The position numbers were made by a program, and so were the translations under genes. Below, in pieces: positions 8,784 to 17,343 of a DNA stretch of 64,000 nt; position 1 is the stretch's first letter; each line of letters begins with the position of its first letter. Below the pieces are notes generated by a model. The model did no database searches. It worked only from the letters and a program-made list of their open reading frames with translations, and had not been told where the DNA came from. Origin of the DNA: Brevibacillus borstelensis (GTDB lineage: Bacteria; Bacillota; Bacilli; Brevibacillales; Brevibacillaceae); contig NZ_RHHO01000038.1 of NCBI RefSeq assembly GCF_003710865.1, positions 1 through 64,000 of the forward strand, written 5' to 3'.

Positions 8784-9530
8784 GTGGCAGATACAAACTC
8801 AAAACAGCCCAAAAGTAGCTCGCGGCGCGAATTCCTCAAGAATTCCGGGATCGCCCTCGGGGGGCTGGTGGTTGGAGGCGTACTGGGTGGTTCGTTGTTC
8901 GGAAGCAAGAAAGCGGAAGTAGAGAAGGTTGTCGAGAAATCGGTCAACTACAACCAGGCGCTGATGTTTTTCAATCAGGAGCAATTCCAATTGACGGAAG
9001 CGGCTTGCGAGCGCATTTTTCCGCAGGACGAGCACGGCCCCGGGGCAAAAGAGCTGGGCGTAGCCTTCTACATCGACCACCAGTTGGCCAGTCCATGGGG
9101 AATCAATGCGAAAGATTACATGACCGGTCCGTTCTACCCGGGAGAACCGACCCAAGGAATGCAAACCTCCCTGAAACGCGCGGAGATTTTCACATTGGGG
9201 CTGCAAGGGCTGGCTGACTACAGCAAAAAGAAATACAACAAACGCTTCACTGATTTGACCGAAGCAGAGCAAGACGAGACCTTGAAGGTTTTTGAGGCAG
9301 GCAAGGAGTATCAGCTTGCGGGAACTTCGACCACAGGGTTTTTTAGCCTTCTGCGCAGCATGACGATCGAGGGCGTTTACGCCGATCCGATGTACGGCGG
9401 CAACAAGGACATGCAGGGCTGGAAAATGCGCAATTATCCTGGCAACCAGATGAGTTTCGCCAAAGATATCGAGAAGGACGAATTTATGAAGATTGAGCCT
9501 AAAAGTCTTCATGACCACATGGGCCACTGA
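8784..9530 (+). CDS. Tat-exported gluconate 2-dehydrogenase subunit 3 family protein
   Basis: A 248-residue protein starting at a GTG seven bases behind AAGGAGGAA. Its first 45 residues are a twin-arginine signal: SRREFLKNSG, then a glycine-rich hydrophobic stretch. The mature part matches the small subunit 3 of membrane-bound gluconate/alcohol dehydrogenases, including FNQEQFQLTEAACERIFPQ and MYGGNKDMQGWKMRNYPG. This subunit accompanies a GMC flavoprotein that usually has no signal of its own and is carried out with it. The flavoprotein follows 22 bp downstream, and dedicated TatC and TatA genes come next, which supports export as a folded complex. Confidence 0.9.
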   Translation: MADTNSKQPKSSSRREFLKNSGIALGGLVVGGVLGGSLFGSKKAEVEKVVEKSVNYNQALMFFNQEQFQLTEAACERIFPQDEHGPGAKELGVAFYIDHQLASPWGINAKDYMTGPFYPGEPTQGMQTSLKRAEIFTLGLQGLADYSKKKYNKRFTDLTEAEQDETLKVFEAGKEYQLAGTSTTGFFSLLRSMTIEGVYADPMYGGNKDMQGWKMRNYPGNQMSFAKDIEKDEFMKIEPKSLHDHMGH

Positions 9531-9552
9531 TAACCAGGAAGGGATGACATAA

Positions 9553-11274
9553 ATGAGCAAGAAGCTACCAAAGGTTCCCGTTGTGATCGTCGGTATGGGC
9601 TGGGCAGGCGGCATTATCGCTTCGGAACTGACGAAAGCCGGCGTGAAGGTTGTTGGATTGGAACGCGGAAAAGGCAGAAGCACCAGCGATTACTACATGG
9701 CTCATGACGAGCTCCGTTACGCGCTGCGCTATGAGATGATGCAGGACCTCTCCAAGGAGACCGTCACCTTCCGCAATAACGAAAAAATGCGCGCGCTCCC
9801 GATGCGCACGTACGGATCTTTCCTTTTGGGCGACGGTCTCGGCGGTGCAGGATCTCACTGGAATGGGCAGTACGGACGCTTTCTGCCTTACGATTTCGAG
9901 ATTCGCTCCAAAACGATCGAACGCTACGGCGAGAAAAAGATTCCAAAAGGAATGACGATTCAGGACTGGGGCATTACCTACGACGAGCTGGAGCCCTATT
10001 TCGACAAGTATGAAAAAATGGCGGGGATCTCGGGTGAAGCCGAGCAAAACCCGATGGTCGGAAAACGCTCCAACCCGTTCCCGACTCCTCCGATGAAGGT
10101 CACGCCTGGCATGAAGATGTTCATGGACGCTGCGAAAAAGCTGAATTATCACCCGTACATCATTCCTTCGGCCAACCTGTCCGAGATGTACAAAAATCCG
10201 GACGGCATCGAGCGTGCCGCTTGCCAGTACTGTGCGTTCTGCGAGCGCTTCGGCTGCGAGTACGGCGCCAAAGCCGACCCGGTCGTAACCGTCATTCCAG
10301 TCGCCGAGAAAACAGGAAACCTGGATTTGCGCACGCATTCCAATGTGACCAAAATCCTGCATGACGGGAAAAAGGCAACCGGCGTGGTTTACGTCAACAC
10401 CATTACCGGTGAAGAAATCGAGCAGCCTGCCGATCTCGTGGTCATGACCAGCTACGTGCTGAACAACGTCCGTCTGCTGCTCACATCCAAGCTGGGCAAA
10501 CCGTACGATCCGGCATCCGGAAAAGGCGTGATCGGAAAGAACTACGCATACCAGGTAAACAGCGGGAAAGCGGTCGGCTTCTTCGACGACAAAGAGTTCA
10601 ACACGTTCATGGGGGCGGGTGCGCTCGGCGCGGAGATCAGCGATTTCAACGGCGACAACTTTGACCACAGCAACTTGAACTTCCTGCACGGGGCCGGTAT
10701 TCGCTTTACCCAGACTGGCGCAAGGCCGATTGCCACCAATCCGGTTCCAAAGGGCACGCCTTCCTGGGGCAAGGATTTTAAACAACAGTCGCTCAAGTAT
10801 GCGAACTCGACGCTTACGCTGGCTTCCCAAGGGGCAAGCCTCCCGTGGCAGCACCACTACCTCGACCTCGATCCTACCTATAAGGATGCGTACGGAACTC
10901 CGCTTTTGCGGATCACCTTTGACTGGGAGGATCAGGACCGGGAATTGAACAAGTATCTGGCTGAGCGGGCCGGAGAGATCATGAAAGAAATGAATCCGAC
11001 CAAAATGGAAGTCTCCAAAGAAATGAAATCGTACAACATCACCCCATATCAGTCCACGCACAATACGGGCGGTGTCATCATGGGGGCTGATCCGTCGACT
11101 TCCGCGGTAAACTCCTACCTGCAGATGTGGGATGCGGAGAACGTGTTTGTCGTAGGGGCTTCCGCATTCGCTCACAACGGCGGATACAACCCGACAGCTA
11201 CGGTAGGGGCCCTATCCTACAGAGCAGCCGAAGGCATTTTGAAGTACATCAAGCAAGGCGGCTCCCTCGTCTAG
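9553..11274 (+). CDS. GMC family FAD-dependent oxidoreductase (gluconate/polyol dehydrogenase large subunit type)
   Basis: A 573-residue flavoprotein. The FAD-binding Rossmann motif is VVIVGMGWAGGIIASEL at residues 10-26, with the acidic ERG ending the second strand. The C-terminal GMC domain has STHNTGGVIMG and FVVGASAFAHNGGYNPTATVGAL, with the usual active-site His near the end. A Cys cluster, CQYCAFCERFGCEYG, lies around residues 222-236, as in the gluconate/2-keto-gluconate dehydrogenase branch. There is no signal peptide, so it probably leaves the cell with the Tat-signal subunit upstream. The substrate, a sugar acid or polyol, cannot be told. The usual cytochrome c subunit is absent from the operon. 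Confidence 0.92.
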   Translation: MSKKLPKVPVVIVGMGWAGGIIASELTKAGVKVVGLERGKGRSTSDYYMAHDELRYALRYEMMQDLSKETVTFRNNEKMRALPMRTYGSFLLGDGLGGAGSHWNGQYGRFLPYDFEIRSKTIERYGEKKIPKGMTIQDWGITYDELEPYFDKYEKMAGISGEAEQNPMVGKRSNPFPTPPMKVTPGMKMFMDAAKKLNYHPYIIPSANLSEMYKNPDGIERAACQYCAFCERFGCEYGAKADPVVTVIPVAEKTGNLDLRTHSNVTKILHDGKKATGVVYVNTITGEEIEQPADLVVMTSYVLNNVRLLLTSKLGKPYDPASGKGVIGKNYAYQVNSGKAVGFFDDKEFNTFMGAGALGAEISDFNGDNFDHSNLNFLHGAGIRFTQTGARPIATNPVPKGTPSWGKDFKQQSLKYANSTLTLASQGASLPWQHHYLDLDPTYKDAYGTPLLRITFDWEDQDRELNKYLAERAGEIMKEMNPTKMEVSKEMKSYNITPYQSTHNTGGVIMGADPSTSAVNSYLQMWDAENVFVVGASAFAHNGGYNPTATVGALSYRAAEGILKYIKQGGSLV

Positions 11275-11313
11275 TCTGAAATGCTGCCCGTTGCCTTTCA
11301 TTTGGGGGTGTGT

Positions 11314-12054
11314 ATGGAAAACAAACAAGAATTTGTTGGTCATCTGGCTGAGCTGCGAAAGAGATTGATTGTGGTCATTGTCGGCTTCTTTCTGTCACTG
11401 TGCATCGGCTTGTACATGTCCCCTGACATTTTGCTGTTTATCAAAGCGCAACCGGTGGCTGCCGATGTAGTCTGGAACGTATTTTCGTTCACGGACGGCA
11501 TGTTTATCTATATGAAATGCGGCTTTCTGGTGGCGATCCTGCTGACGCTTCCGCTCGGGCTCTACCAGGCCTGGGCGTTCGTCAGGCCAGGCTTGTCCGA
11601 TGACGAGGCGCGGAAGACGATCTGGTTTGTGCCGCTGTCGTGCTTTCTGTTTTTGTGCGGGATGGCGTTCAGCTATTTCGTCGCGTTTCCAATGATGGTG
11701 TCGTTCCTCTCGTCGGTGAACAAAAGCATCGGAGCGGTGGAAACGTACGGGATTGACCGCTACTTCGCCTTTATGTTCAACGTCATTTTTCCGTTGTCGG
11801 TCGCGTTTGAAATGCCGGCAGTCGTGCTGTTCCTGACGAGGATCGGGCTGATTACTCCCGCCCAACTGAAAGCCGTTCGCAAATATGTCTATCTGGGACT
11901 TGCCATCGTAGGCTCGATGATTTCTCCGCCTGATTTTGTCTCGCATTTGTCGGTCACGATTCCGCTCATTTTGTTATTCGAGCTAAGCGTCCTCATCTCA
12001 GGGTGGTATCATCGCAGATCAAGCGGTTTGCTCGTATCTGGGTCAAAGTCATAA
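11314..12054 (+). CDS. tatC: Sec-independent protein translocase TatC
   Basis: A 246-residue membrane protein with six predicted membrane segments. I chose the ATG behind GGGGGTG over the one at 11281. The conserved TatC N-terminus is present (ENKQEFVGHLAELRKRLI), as is the first-loop region after the second helix with PLGLYQAWAFVRPGLSDDEARK. TatC recognises twin-arginine signals and forms the receptor of the Tat translocase. It lies 40 bp after the dehydrogenase gene and 16 bp before tatA, so it is likely to be dedicated to exporting the Tat-signal dehydrogenase complex encoded upstream. Confidence 0.95.
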   Translation: MENKQEFVGHLAELRKRLIVVIVGFFLSLCIGLYMSPDILLFIKAQPVAADVVWNVFSFTDGMFIYMKCGFLVAILLTLPLGLYQAWAFVRPGLSDDEARKTIWFVPLSCFLFLCGMAFSYFVAFPMMVSFLSSVNKSIGAVETYGIDRYFAFMFNVIFPLSVAFEMPAVVLFLTRIGLITPAQLKAVRKYVYLGLAIVGSMISPPDFVSHLSVTIPLILLFELSVLISGWYHRRSSGLLVSGSKS

Positions 12055-12070
12055 AAAGGAGGTATGATCG

Positions 12071-12271
12071 ATGTTCAACAGTATTGGCATCCCTGGATTA
12101 ATCATTATTCTGGTCATTGCCCTGGTTGTATTCGGGCCATCCAAGCTGCCGCAATTAGGACGGGCGCTTGGGGATACCCTGCGCGAATTCCGCTCGTCGA
12201 CCAAAGGCGTGGTCGATGACATCACCACCGAAGGCAAGACCGAAAACCAGCAGCAGCCTGAATCCAAGTAA
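12071..12271 (+). CDS. tatA: TatA-type translocase subunit
   Basis: A 66-residue protein with the full TatA layout: a short N-terminus, one membrane helix ([15 protein letters not shown]), the hinge [14 protein letters not shown], an amphipathic helix ([16 protein letters not shown]) and a polar tail. TatA oligomers form the Tat pore or membrane-thinning patch; in Firmicutes a TatA-TatC pair is a minimal complete system. The ribosome site AAAAGGAGGT sits just after the tatC stop. With tatC it makes a two-gene translocase inside the dehydrogenase operon. Confidence 0.95.
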   Translation: MFNSIGIPGLIIILVIALVVFGPSKLPQLGRALGDTLREFRSSTKGVVDDITTEGKTENQQQPESK

Positions 12272-12334
12272 CACATGGCCGCTCAGGCCATATCAACATA
12301 AATCAATCTATCAGATGCAATGGAGGTAATTACA

Positions 12335-12757
12335 ATGAACAAAAAAGCACTCACTTCTCTGATCCTCGCTTCTGCTGTAGCTCTTGCGCTGGCAGGCTGC
12401 GGAAACAGCCAATCCGACCAAGGCAGCGCTGCAAGCAATAACGCAGCAAGCACAGCTACTGCTGACGCAGGTGCGGCTCAATCCGCAGACGGCGTAAAAG
12501 AGATCAAGCTTTCCGCGACAAACTTCGAATTTGACCAAAAAGAAATTCATGTGAAAAAAGGCGATAAAATCAAGCTGACGCTGACCAATACAGAAGGCAT
12601 GCACGGTGTAGCCATTCCTGATTTCAACGTAGACCTCAAAGGTGACGGAAGCGCCGAGTTTACTGCTGACAAAGCGGGCGAGTTTACATTCAACTGCTCT
12701 GTTATGTGCGGTGCCGGCCATGATACGATGACAGGAAAATTGATCGTCGAAGAATAA
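12335..12757 (+). CDS. cupredoxin lipoprotein with a complete CuA ligand set
   Basis: A 140-residue lipoprotein: signal peptide and lipobox LAGC with Cys22, then a Ser/Ala/Asn-rich spacer and a cupredoxin domain from about residue 55. The C-terminal motif CSVMCGAGHDTM gives Cys121, Cys125, His129 and Met132, and His90 (GMHGV) supplies the remaining ligand, exactly the CuA pattern of cytochrome oxidase subunit II, but without any transmembrane oxidase part. The ATG follows GGAGGTAATTACA. It is the last gene before a terminator in the dehydrogenase operon and could carry electrons from the flavoprotein in place of the missing cytochrome c. Free-standing CuA proteins are also known in nitric oxide or oxidase assembly contexts. 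Confidence 0.85.
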   Translation: MNKKALTSLILASAVALALAGCGNSQSDQGSAASNNAASTATADAGAAQSADGVKEIKLSATNFEFDQKEIHVKKGDKIKLTLTNTEGMHGVAIPDFNVDLKGDGSAEFTADKAGEFTFNCSVMCGAGHDTMTGKLIVEE

Positions 12758-12782
12758 GCCCATCTTTCAACATAGTTTCGTG

Positions 12783-12829
12783 AAAAACCCAAGCGGACGT
12801 CCGAGAAGTCGGATCAGCTTGGGTTTTTT
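12783..12829 (+). terminator. terminator of the dehydrogenase operon
   Basis: AAAACCCAAGC and GCTTGGG(TTTT) form the stem, with a further small hairpin in the loop, ending in six T. Confidence 0.85.
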
Positions 12830-12906
12830 GTCGTTTTTCTGTCGCAGCCTGTTCGCAAACAGACGCAAAAATATTTGCAAAAGTCCAAAATAACGAAAAT
12901 TGATTA

Positions 12907-12935
12907 TTGAATAAAAAAAGGCGGATTTGTATAAT
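12907..12935 (+). promoter_or_regulatory. sigma-A promoter of the OPT/DUF917 operon
   Basis: TTGAAT (12907-12912), 17-bp spacer, consensus TATAAT (12930-12935). The first gene starts 66 bp downstream. Confidence 0.75.
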
Positions 12936-13001
12936 TGCACATATGCTATTAAAATAAGGACCTATGGTCCGAATATGGAGACAAAAGGGGCGAAGGGCAA
13001 C

Positions 13002-14600
13002 ATGAACAATGGGGAACAAAAGAAGCATCCCAGAGCGTTAGAGCCTGTCACGCTGATCCTGACGATCGTCACGGCGATTCTCGGGGCGGCGATCGGGATG
13101 CAGTTGATCGTGACTTTGGGCATTACAGCCAATACAGCCATTATCGGGGCGCTCTTGGCCATGCTGATCGCGAGGGTACCGCTTACCTTTCTTCGCAAGA
13201 TGCGCTCTGTCCATCGGCAAAATATCGTTCAGACCGCCATCTCGTCGGCGACATTCGGGGCTGCGAACAGCCTGCTCATTCCGATCGGGATTCCATATGT
13301 ATTCGGGAAGCCGGAGCTGATCATGCCGATGCTGATCGGTGCGGCGCTGGCGATGTTCGTTGACGCCTTTCTGTTGTACAGGCTGTTTGATACGAAGGTC
13401 TTTCCCGCTTCGGGCACCTGGCCGGACGGACGCGCCACAGCGGAGTCGATCATTGCCGGCGACAAAGGCGGCAAACGTGCCGGATTGCTCGGTGTGGGGA
13501 TTGCCGGCGGTGTAGTCGGCTCCATCCTGGGAGTGCCGATGTCTGCATTCGGTGTCGCCTTCATCGGAAACATCTGGGCACTGGCGATGTTCGGGATCGG
13601 TCTTTTGCTCAAGGGCTATTCCGGGACATTGCTTGGAATGGATTTGAAGGATTCGTATATACCGCATGGATTCATGATCGGAGCGGGAATTGTCGCCCTG
13701 ATCCAGGTAAGCTTCGTCATCTTCAGGAAAAAGTCTCCGCAGCAAGGTTCAGGCGCAGAGGCGGAGCAAGCGCTGCAGGTGACCAAAGGGGAAAAGGAAA
13801 CCTCGCGCACGCTTTTGACAGGGCTTTTGCTGTACATGGCGATTTCGGTCATTTTGGCAATCATTGGCGGATTGTTGACGCATATGTCGTTCGGAATGTT
13901 CCTATTGTTCATTATTTTCGCTGCTTTCGCCGCTTATTTGCACGAATTGATCGTCGGCATTTCCGCGATGCACTCCGGCTGGTTTCCGGCTTTTGCGGTG
14001 GCGCTGATCACCTTGATCCTCGGCATGCTGATCGGATTTCCGCCTGTCGCGCTGGCACTGCTCGTCGGCTTTAGTGCAGCTACGGGTCCCGCTTTTGCAG
14101 ACATGGGCTACGACCTGAAGGCCGGTTATATTTTGCGCGGCAACGGCGCTGATCCCGAGTTTGAGAAAGAGGGCAGAAGACAGCAAATGACAGCCGGGAT
14201 GATCGCTTTCGGCGTAGCTGTCCTCGTCGTCCTTTTCAGCTTTCACAGCCTGTTTTCGCAAAACCTCGTTCCGCCTGTCGATACCGTATACGTAGCGACG
14301 ATTAACGCCGGGGTCTCTGGCGATGTGGCAGGTGAGCTGTTCCTCTGGGCGATTCCGGGCGCGATCCTGCAATTCCTCGGCGGGCCCAAGCGGCAGATGG
14401 GGATTTTGTTTGCGACGGGTTTGCTGCTTACGTATCCCGAGGCGGGCTGGGCGGTTCTCGCAGGTCTCTTGATTCGCGTCGTTATCCTGAAATGGAAAGG
14501 CCAAGAGGCGGATTCCTCGATGAATATCATGGCAGCCGGATTTATCGCGGGCGATGCTTTGTACAGCTTCTTCAGCTCCGTCTTTTCGATGAAAAAATAG
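13002..14600 (+). CDS. OPT family oligopeptide transporter-like permease
   Basis: A 532-residue polytopic membrane protein with about 14-16 hydrophobic segments. The start is the ATG five bases after GAAGGG; ATGs at 12975 and 12927 are less well placed. The sequence TWPDGRATAESIIAGD near residue 140 is the type of motif conserved in OPT (oligopeptide/YSL) transporters, and GMDLKDSYIPHGFMIGAGIVAL also fits. These carriers import peptides, modified peptides or metal chelates with protons. It is the first gene of a seven-gene run, so the enzymes downstream probably act on what it brings in; this is inference from gene order. Confidence 0.8.
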   Translation: MNNGEQKKHPRALEPVTLILTIVTAILGAAIGMQLIVTLGITANTAIIGALLAMLIARVPLTFLRKMRSVHRQNIVQTAISSATFGAANSLLIPIGIPYVFGKPELIMPMLIGAALAMFVDAFLLYRLFDTKVFPASGTWPDGRATAESIIAGDKGGKRAGLLGVGIAGGVVGSILGVPMSAFGVAFIGNIWALAMFGIGLLLKGYSGTLLGMDLKDSYIPHGFMIGAGIVALIQVSFVIFRKKSPQQGSGAEAEQALQVTKGEKETSRTLLTGLLLYMAISVILAIIGGLLTHMSFGMFLLFIIFAAFAAYLHELIVGISAMHSGWFPAFAVALITLILGMLIGFPPVALALLVGFSAATGPAFADMGYDLKAGYILRGNGADPEFEKEGRRQQMTAGMIAFGVAVLVVLFSFHSLFSQNLVPPVDTVYVATINAGVSGDVAGELFLWAIPGAILQFLGGPKRQMGILFATGLLLTYPEAGWAVLAGLLIRVVILKWKGQEADSSMNIMAAGFIAGDALYSFFSSVFSMKK

Positions 14601-14620
14601 AGGAAGGAAGGAGAAGGCAG

Positions 14621-15682
14621 ATGGAAACGATTACGCTGGATGAACGCAAAATGGAGGCTGCTGTCTGGGGCGGCGCTGTCCTCGGAGGCGGAGGCGGAGG
14701 CCCGATCGAAGAAGGCATCCAGCTCGGCAGACTGGCCCTGGAGGTAGGCGAGCCGAAGCTGATTACGATAGATGAACTGCTAGATGACGAGTGGGTGGTG
14801 ACGGTTTCTGCGGTGGGGGCACCTGCCGCAGCCGAGCAGTACGTCAAGCCGATGCACTATATCCGGGCCCTGCAGCTGCTGCTGGACAAGCTGGGCCGTC
14901 CGATCTCCGGGCTGATCACGAACGAAAACGGAGCGAGCACCACAGTCAATGGCTGGTTTCAGTCGGCTGTTACCGGACTGCCCGTTTTGGACGCGCCGTG
15001 CAACGGCAGAGCGCATCCGACAGGGAGCATGGGCTCGATGAATATGACGGAGCTGGAAGGCTACGTCTCTACGCAGACGGCAGCAGGCGGATTGGGCAGC
15101 CGGTACATCGAGCTGTGCGCGTCCGGTTCCCTGGAGAACATGGCGCAAATGGTGCGCCGGGCATCTGTAGATGCGGGAGGCATGGTCGCCGTAGCCCGCA
15201 ATCCCGTACAGGTGTCCTATGTGAAGCAAAACGGCTGTCCGGGAGCGATCCAGCAGGCGATCCGCATCGGCGAGACGATGCTGGCCCACACGGGAGAAAA
15301 GGCGATTGAAGCAGTGACCGAGCTCCTGCAGGGCAGAATCATCGAGGTCGGGACTGTTTCGAATTTTTCGTTGAATACGACAGGCGGATTTGATGTGGGC
15401 CGGGCCGACATTGGCAGTCTGGAGCTTACCTTTTGGAACGAGTACATGACACTTGAGTCAAATGGCGAGCGGCTGGCCACGTTCCCCGATCTGATCATGG
15501 CCTTTGATGCAGAAAGCGGACGCCCGCTGGAATCTGCCAAAATGGCAAATGGTCAAAAAGCGGCGGTCATCGCGGTGCCAAAGGAGCAGCTGCTGCTCAG
15601 CTCGACGATGCGAAACCGCAAACTGTTTGAACCTGTGGAAGAAGCGATTGGAAAACAGGTCATTTCGTACGTGTTTTCCTGA
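14621..15682 (+). CDS. DUF917 family protein (S-methyl-thiohydantoin desulfurase-like)
   Basis: A 353-residue cytoplasmic protein; ATG chosen behind GGAAGGAGAAGG. The N-terminus AVWGGAVLGGGGGGPIEEG is the glycine-rich signature of DUF917, and the ITNENGASTTVNGW and LDAPCNGRAHPTGSMG segments also fit. Members of this family are annotated as hydantoin- or thiohydantoin-acting enzymes, and most are uncharacterised. It follows the transporter by 20 bp and is followed 16 bp later by a DUF1177 gene. A racemase of the Asp/Glu/hydantoin type in the same operon supports a cyclic amide or hydantoin-like substrate, as inference only. Confidence 0.8.
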   Translation: METITLDERKMEAAVWGGAVLGGGGGGPIEEGIQLGRLALEVGEPKLITIDELLDDEWVVTVSAVGAPAAAEQYVKPMHYIRALQLLLDKLGRPISGLITNENGASTTVNGWFQSAVTGLPVLDAPCNGRAHPTGSMGSMNMTELEGYVSTQTAAGGLGSRYIELCASGSLENMAQMVRRASVDAGGMVAVARNPVQVSYVKQNGCPGAIQQAIRIGETMLAHTGEKAIEAVTELLQGRIIEVGTVSNFSLNTTGGFDVGRADIGSLELTFWNEYMTLESNGERLATFPDLIMAFDAESGRPLESAKMANGQKAAVIAVPKEQLLLSSTMRNRKLFEPVEEAIGKQVISYVFS

Positions 15683-15698
15683 AAGGAGATGGTAAGGC

Positions 15699-16655
15699 AT
15701 GGCATTGAAACAGACACTCATTGTCTATGAGGTGATGGACAGTCTATACGCTTCCGGGGAGAAGATCAAGGAACTGTTCTCTCCTTACAGCGATGTTCAG
15801 GTTGCAGTAGATACGGTGCAAGGAGACAAAGGCAAAACGGATTTCGTGAAAATCCTGATTCCCGGGACAGAGGGAAAATCCCGGGGAGGCTCGGCTCCGA
15901 CACTCGGCATCATCGGGCAGCTCGGCGGGATCGGGGCCCGTCCGAGCCGGATCGGCATGGTATCGGATGCGGATGGCGCGGTGGCAGCGGTCGCCAGCGG
16001 CTTGAAGCTGGCGGAGATGGCGAGAAACGGCGACAGGCAGAAAGGAGATGTGCTGGTGACGACGCACATCTGTCCGGATGCGCCTACCCAGCCGCATGAT
16101 CCCGTTGATTTCATGGACTCCCCTGTCGATGATCCGACGATGAACCGCTACCAGGTATGTCCGGAGATGGACGCGATATTGTCCATCGACACGTCCAAAG
16201 GAAACAGGCTGATCAATATCAAAGGCTTTGCGCTCTCCCCGACAGTGAAGGAAGGGTACATTTTGCGCGTCAGCGAGGATTTGCTGCGGATCATGGAAAT
16301 GACGTCGGGACAGCTTCCGGCCACCTTCCCGATCACGCTCCAGGACATAACGCCGTACGGAAACGGCGTGTATCATTTCAACAGCATCATGCAGCCGGCT
16401 GTCGCGACAAAGGCTCCCGTGGTCGGAGTCGCCATCACGGCACAATCTGCCGTATCCGGCTGCGGCACAGGGGCCAGCCACGAAGTAGACATCGCAGCCA
16501 CCGCCCGGTTCGCCATCGAGGTAGCCAAGGAGTTTACGGCTGGCACTTGCAGCTTCTATGATCAGACGGAGTACGACCGCCTCGTCAGCCTGTACGGCTC
16601 GCTGGCGGTATTCCAGACGATGGGCAGCCAAGAGACGCCGGGAGAATCGTCATGA
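15699..16655 (+). CDS. DUF1177 family protein, possible metallopeptidase-like enzyme
   Basis: A 318-residue cytoplasmic protein behind GAAAGGAGATGG. I recognise the family as DUF1177 by its overall character, for example GTEGKSRGGSAPTLGIIGQLGGIG split around residue 65, GMVSDADGAVAAVASGLKLAEMA, and VTTHICPDAPTQPHDPVDFMDSP. The conserved Asp and His residues in SDADGA and THICPDAPTQPH would suit a metal site like those of M20/M42 peptidases; that is inference. Its stop overlaps the next start (ATGA), so it is translationally coupled to aroM-like. No function is established that I know of. Confidence 0.65.
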   Translation: MALKQTLIVYEVMDSLYASGEKIKELFSPYSDVQVAVDTVQGDKGKTDFVKILIPGTEGKSRGGSAPTLGIIGQLGGIGARPSRIGMVSDADGAVAAVASGLKLAEMARNGDRQKGDVLVTTHICPDAPTQPHDPVDFMDSPVDDPTMNRYQVCPEMDAILSIDTSKGNRLINIKGFALSPTVKEGYILRVSEDLLRIMEMTSGQLPATFPITLQDITPYGNGVYHFNSIMQPAVATKAPVVGVAITAQSAVSGCGTGASHEVDIAATARFAIEVAKEFTAGTCSFYDQTEYDRLVSLYGSLAVFQTMGSQETPGESS

Positions 16656-17329
16656 CGATGAAAAAGCTGGGGCTCGTCACGATCGGACAAGCGCCGCGGA
16701 TGGATGTCGGCCCCATTTTCCAAAAATACGTCGGAGGCCGGGCGGAAATCATGCAAGCAGGCGTACTCGACAGCATGACCAAAGCGGAGGCGGAAGCGGC
16801 CTTTTCACCGGAAAAGGGTGACTACGTCTTGACCAGCAAGCTCGTGACCGGAGAGTCTGTGGTAATGTCCCGGGAAAAGATCGCGCCTGTACTCCAGCGA
16901 AAACTGCATGAGCTGGAGGAAGCCGGGTGCAATCCGATTGTCGTCCTGTGCACCGGGACATTCGAGGGGCTTGCCGCAAACAACGCCTTGTTGATCGAGC
17001 CCGATGTCATCCTGCGCTCGACCTTGTCCGCGATGCTGAAAAACAAGAGACTCGGTGTGATCGTTCCTCTGCTGGAACAGCAGGATGCGCTCGAAGACGA
17101 ATGGGGGAGCCTTGTGGATGCCGTCTACGCAGCGGCTTCTCCATATGCGGAGGGGGAGACGGAACTGATCCGCGCCGCAAAAGAGCTGGCTGATCAAAAT
17201 GTGGACGCGATCCTGATGGACTGCATGGGCTATGTAGAAGCGTCCAAGGCGGTCGTAGAGGCCTATGCGAACCTGCCTGTCATCCTGTCAAACGCCTTGC
17301 TTGCCAAAATCGTATCGGAACTGTACTAG
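16652..17329 (+). CDS. AroM family protein
   Basis: A 225-residue protein whose start overlaps the preceding stop by four bases. KKLGLVTIGQAPRMDV at the N-terminus, TRLRDG-like LDSMTKAEAEAAF and the central VVLCTGTF strand match the AroM family, proteins of unknown biochemical role named after an E. coli gene near aroL. The fold is expected to be related to Asp/Glu racemases: the central VLCTGTF and late DCMGYVEASK segments each carry a Cys where such enzymes have catalytic cysteines. With the separate racemase three genes later, the operon would have two racemase-fold proteins. Confidence 0.8.
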   Translation: MTMKKLGLVTIGQAPRMDVGPIFQKYVGGRAEIMQAGVLDSMTKAEAEAAFSPEKGDYVLTSKLVTGESVVMSREKIAPVLQRKLHELEEAGCNPIVVLCTGTFEGLAANNALLIEPDVILRSTLSAMLKNKRLGVIVPLLEQQDALEDEWGSLVDAVYAAASPYAEGETELIRAAKELADQNVDAILMDCMGYVEASKAVVEAYANLPVILSNALLAKIVSELY

Positions 17330-17343
17330 GAGGGTATCGGGAT

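Noticed and set aside
9565-11175. Long minus-strand ORF opposite the GMC dehydrogenase
   Set aside because: Shadow of a clear flavoprotein gene; composition rich in Arg/His/Val typical of an antisense frame.
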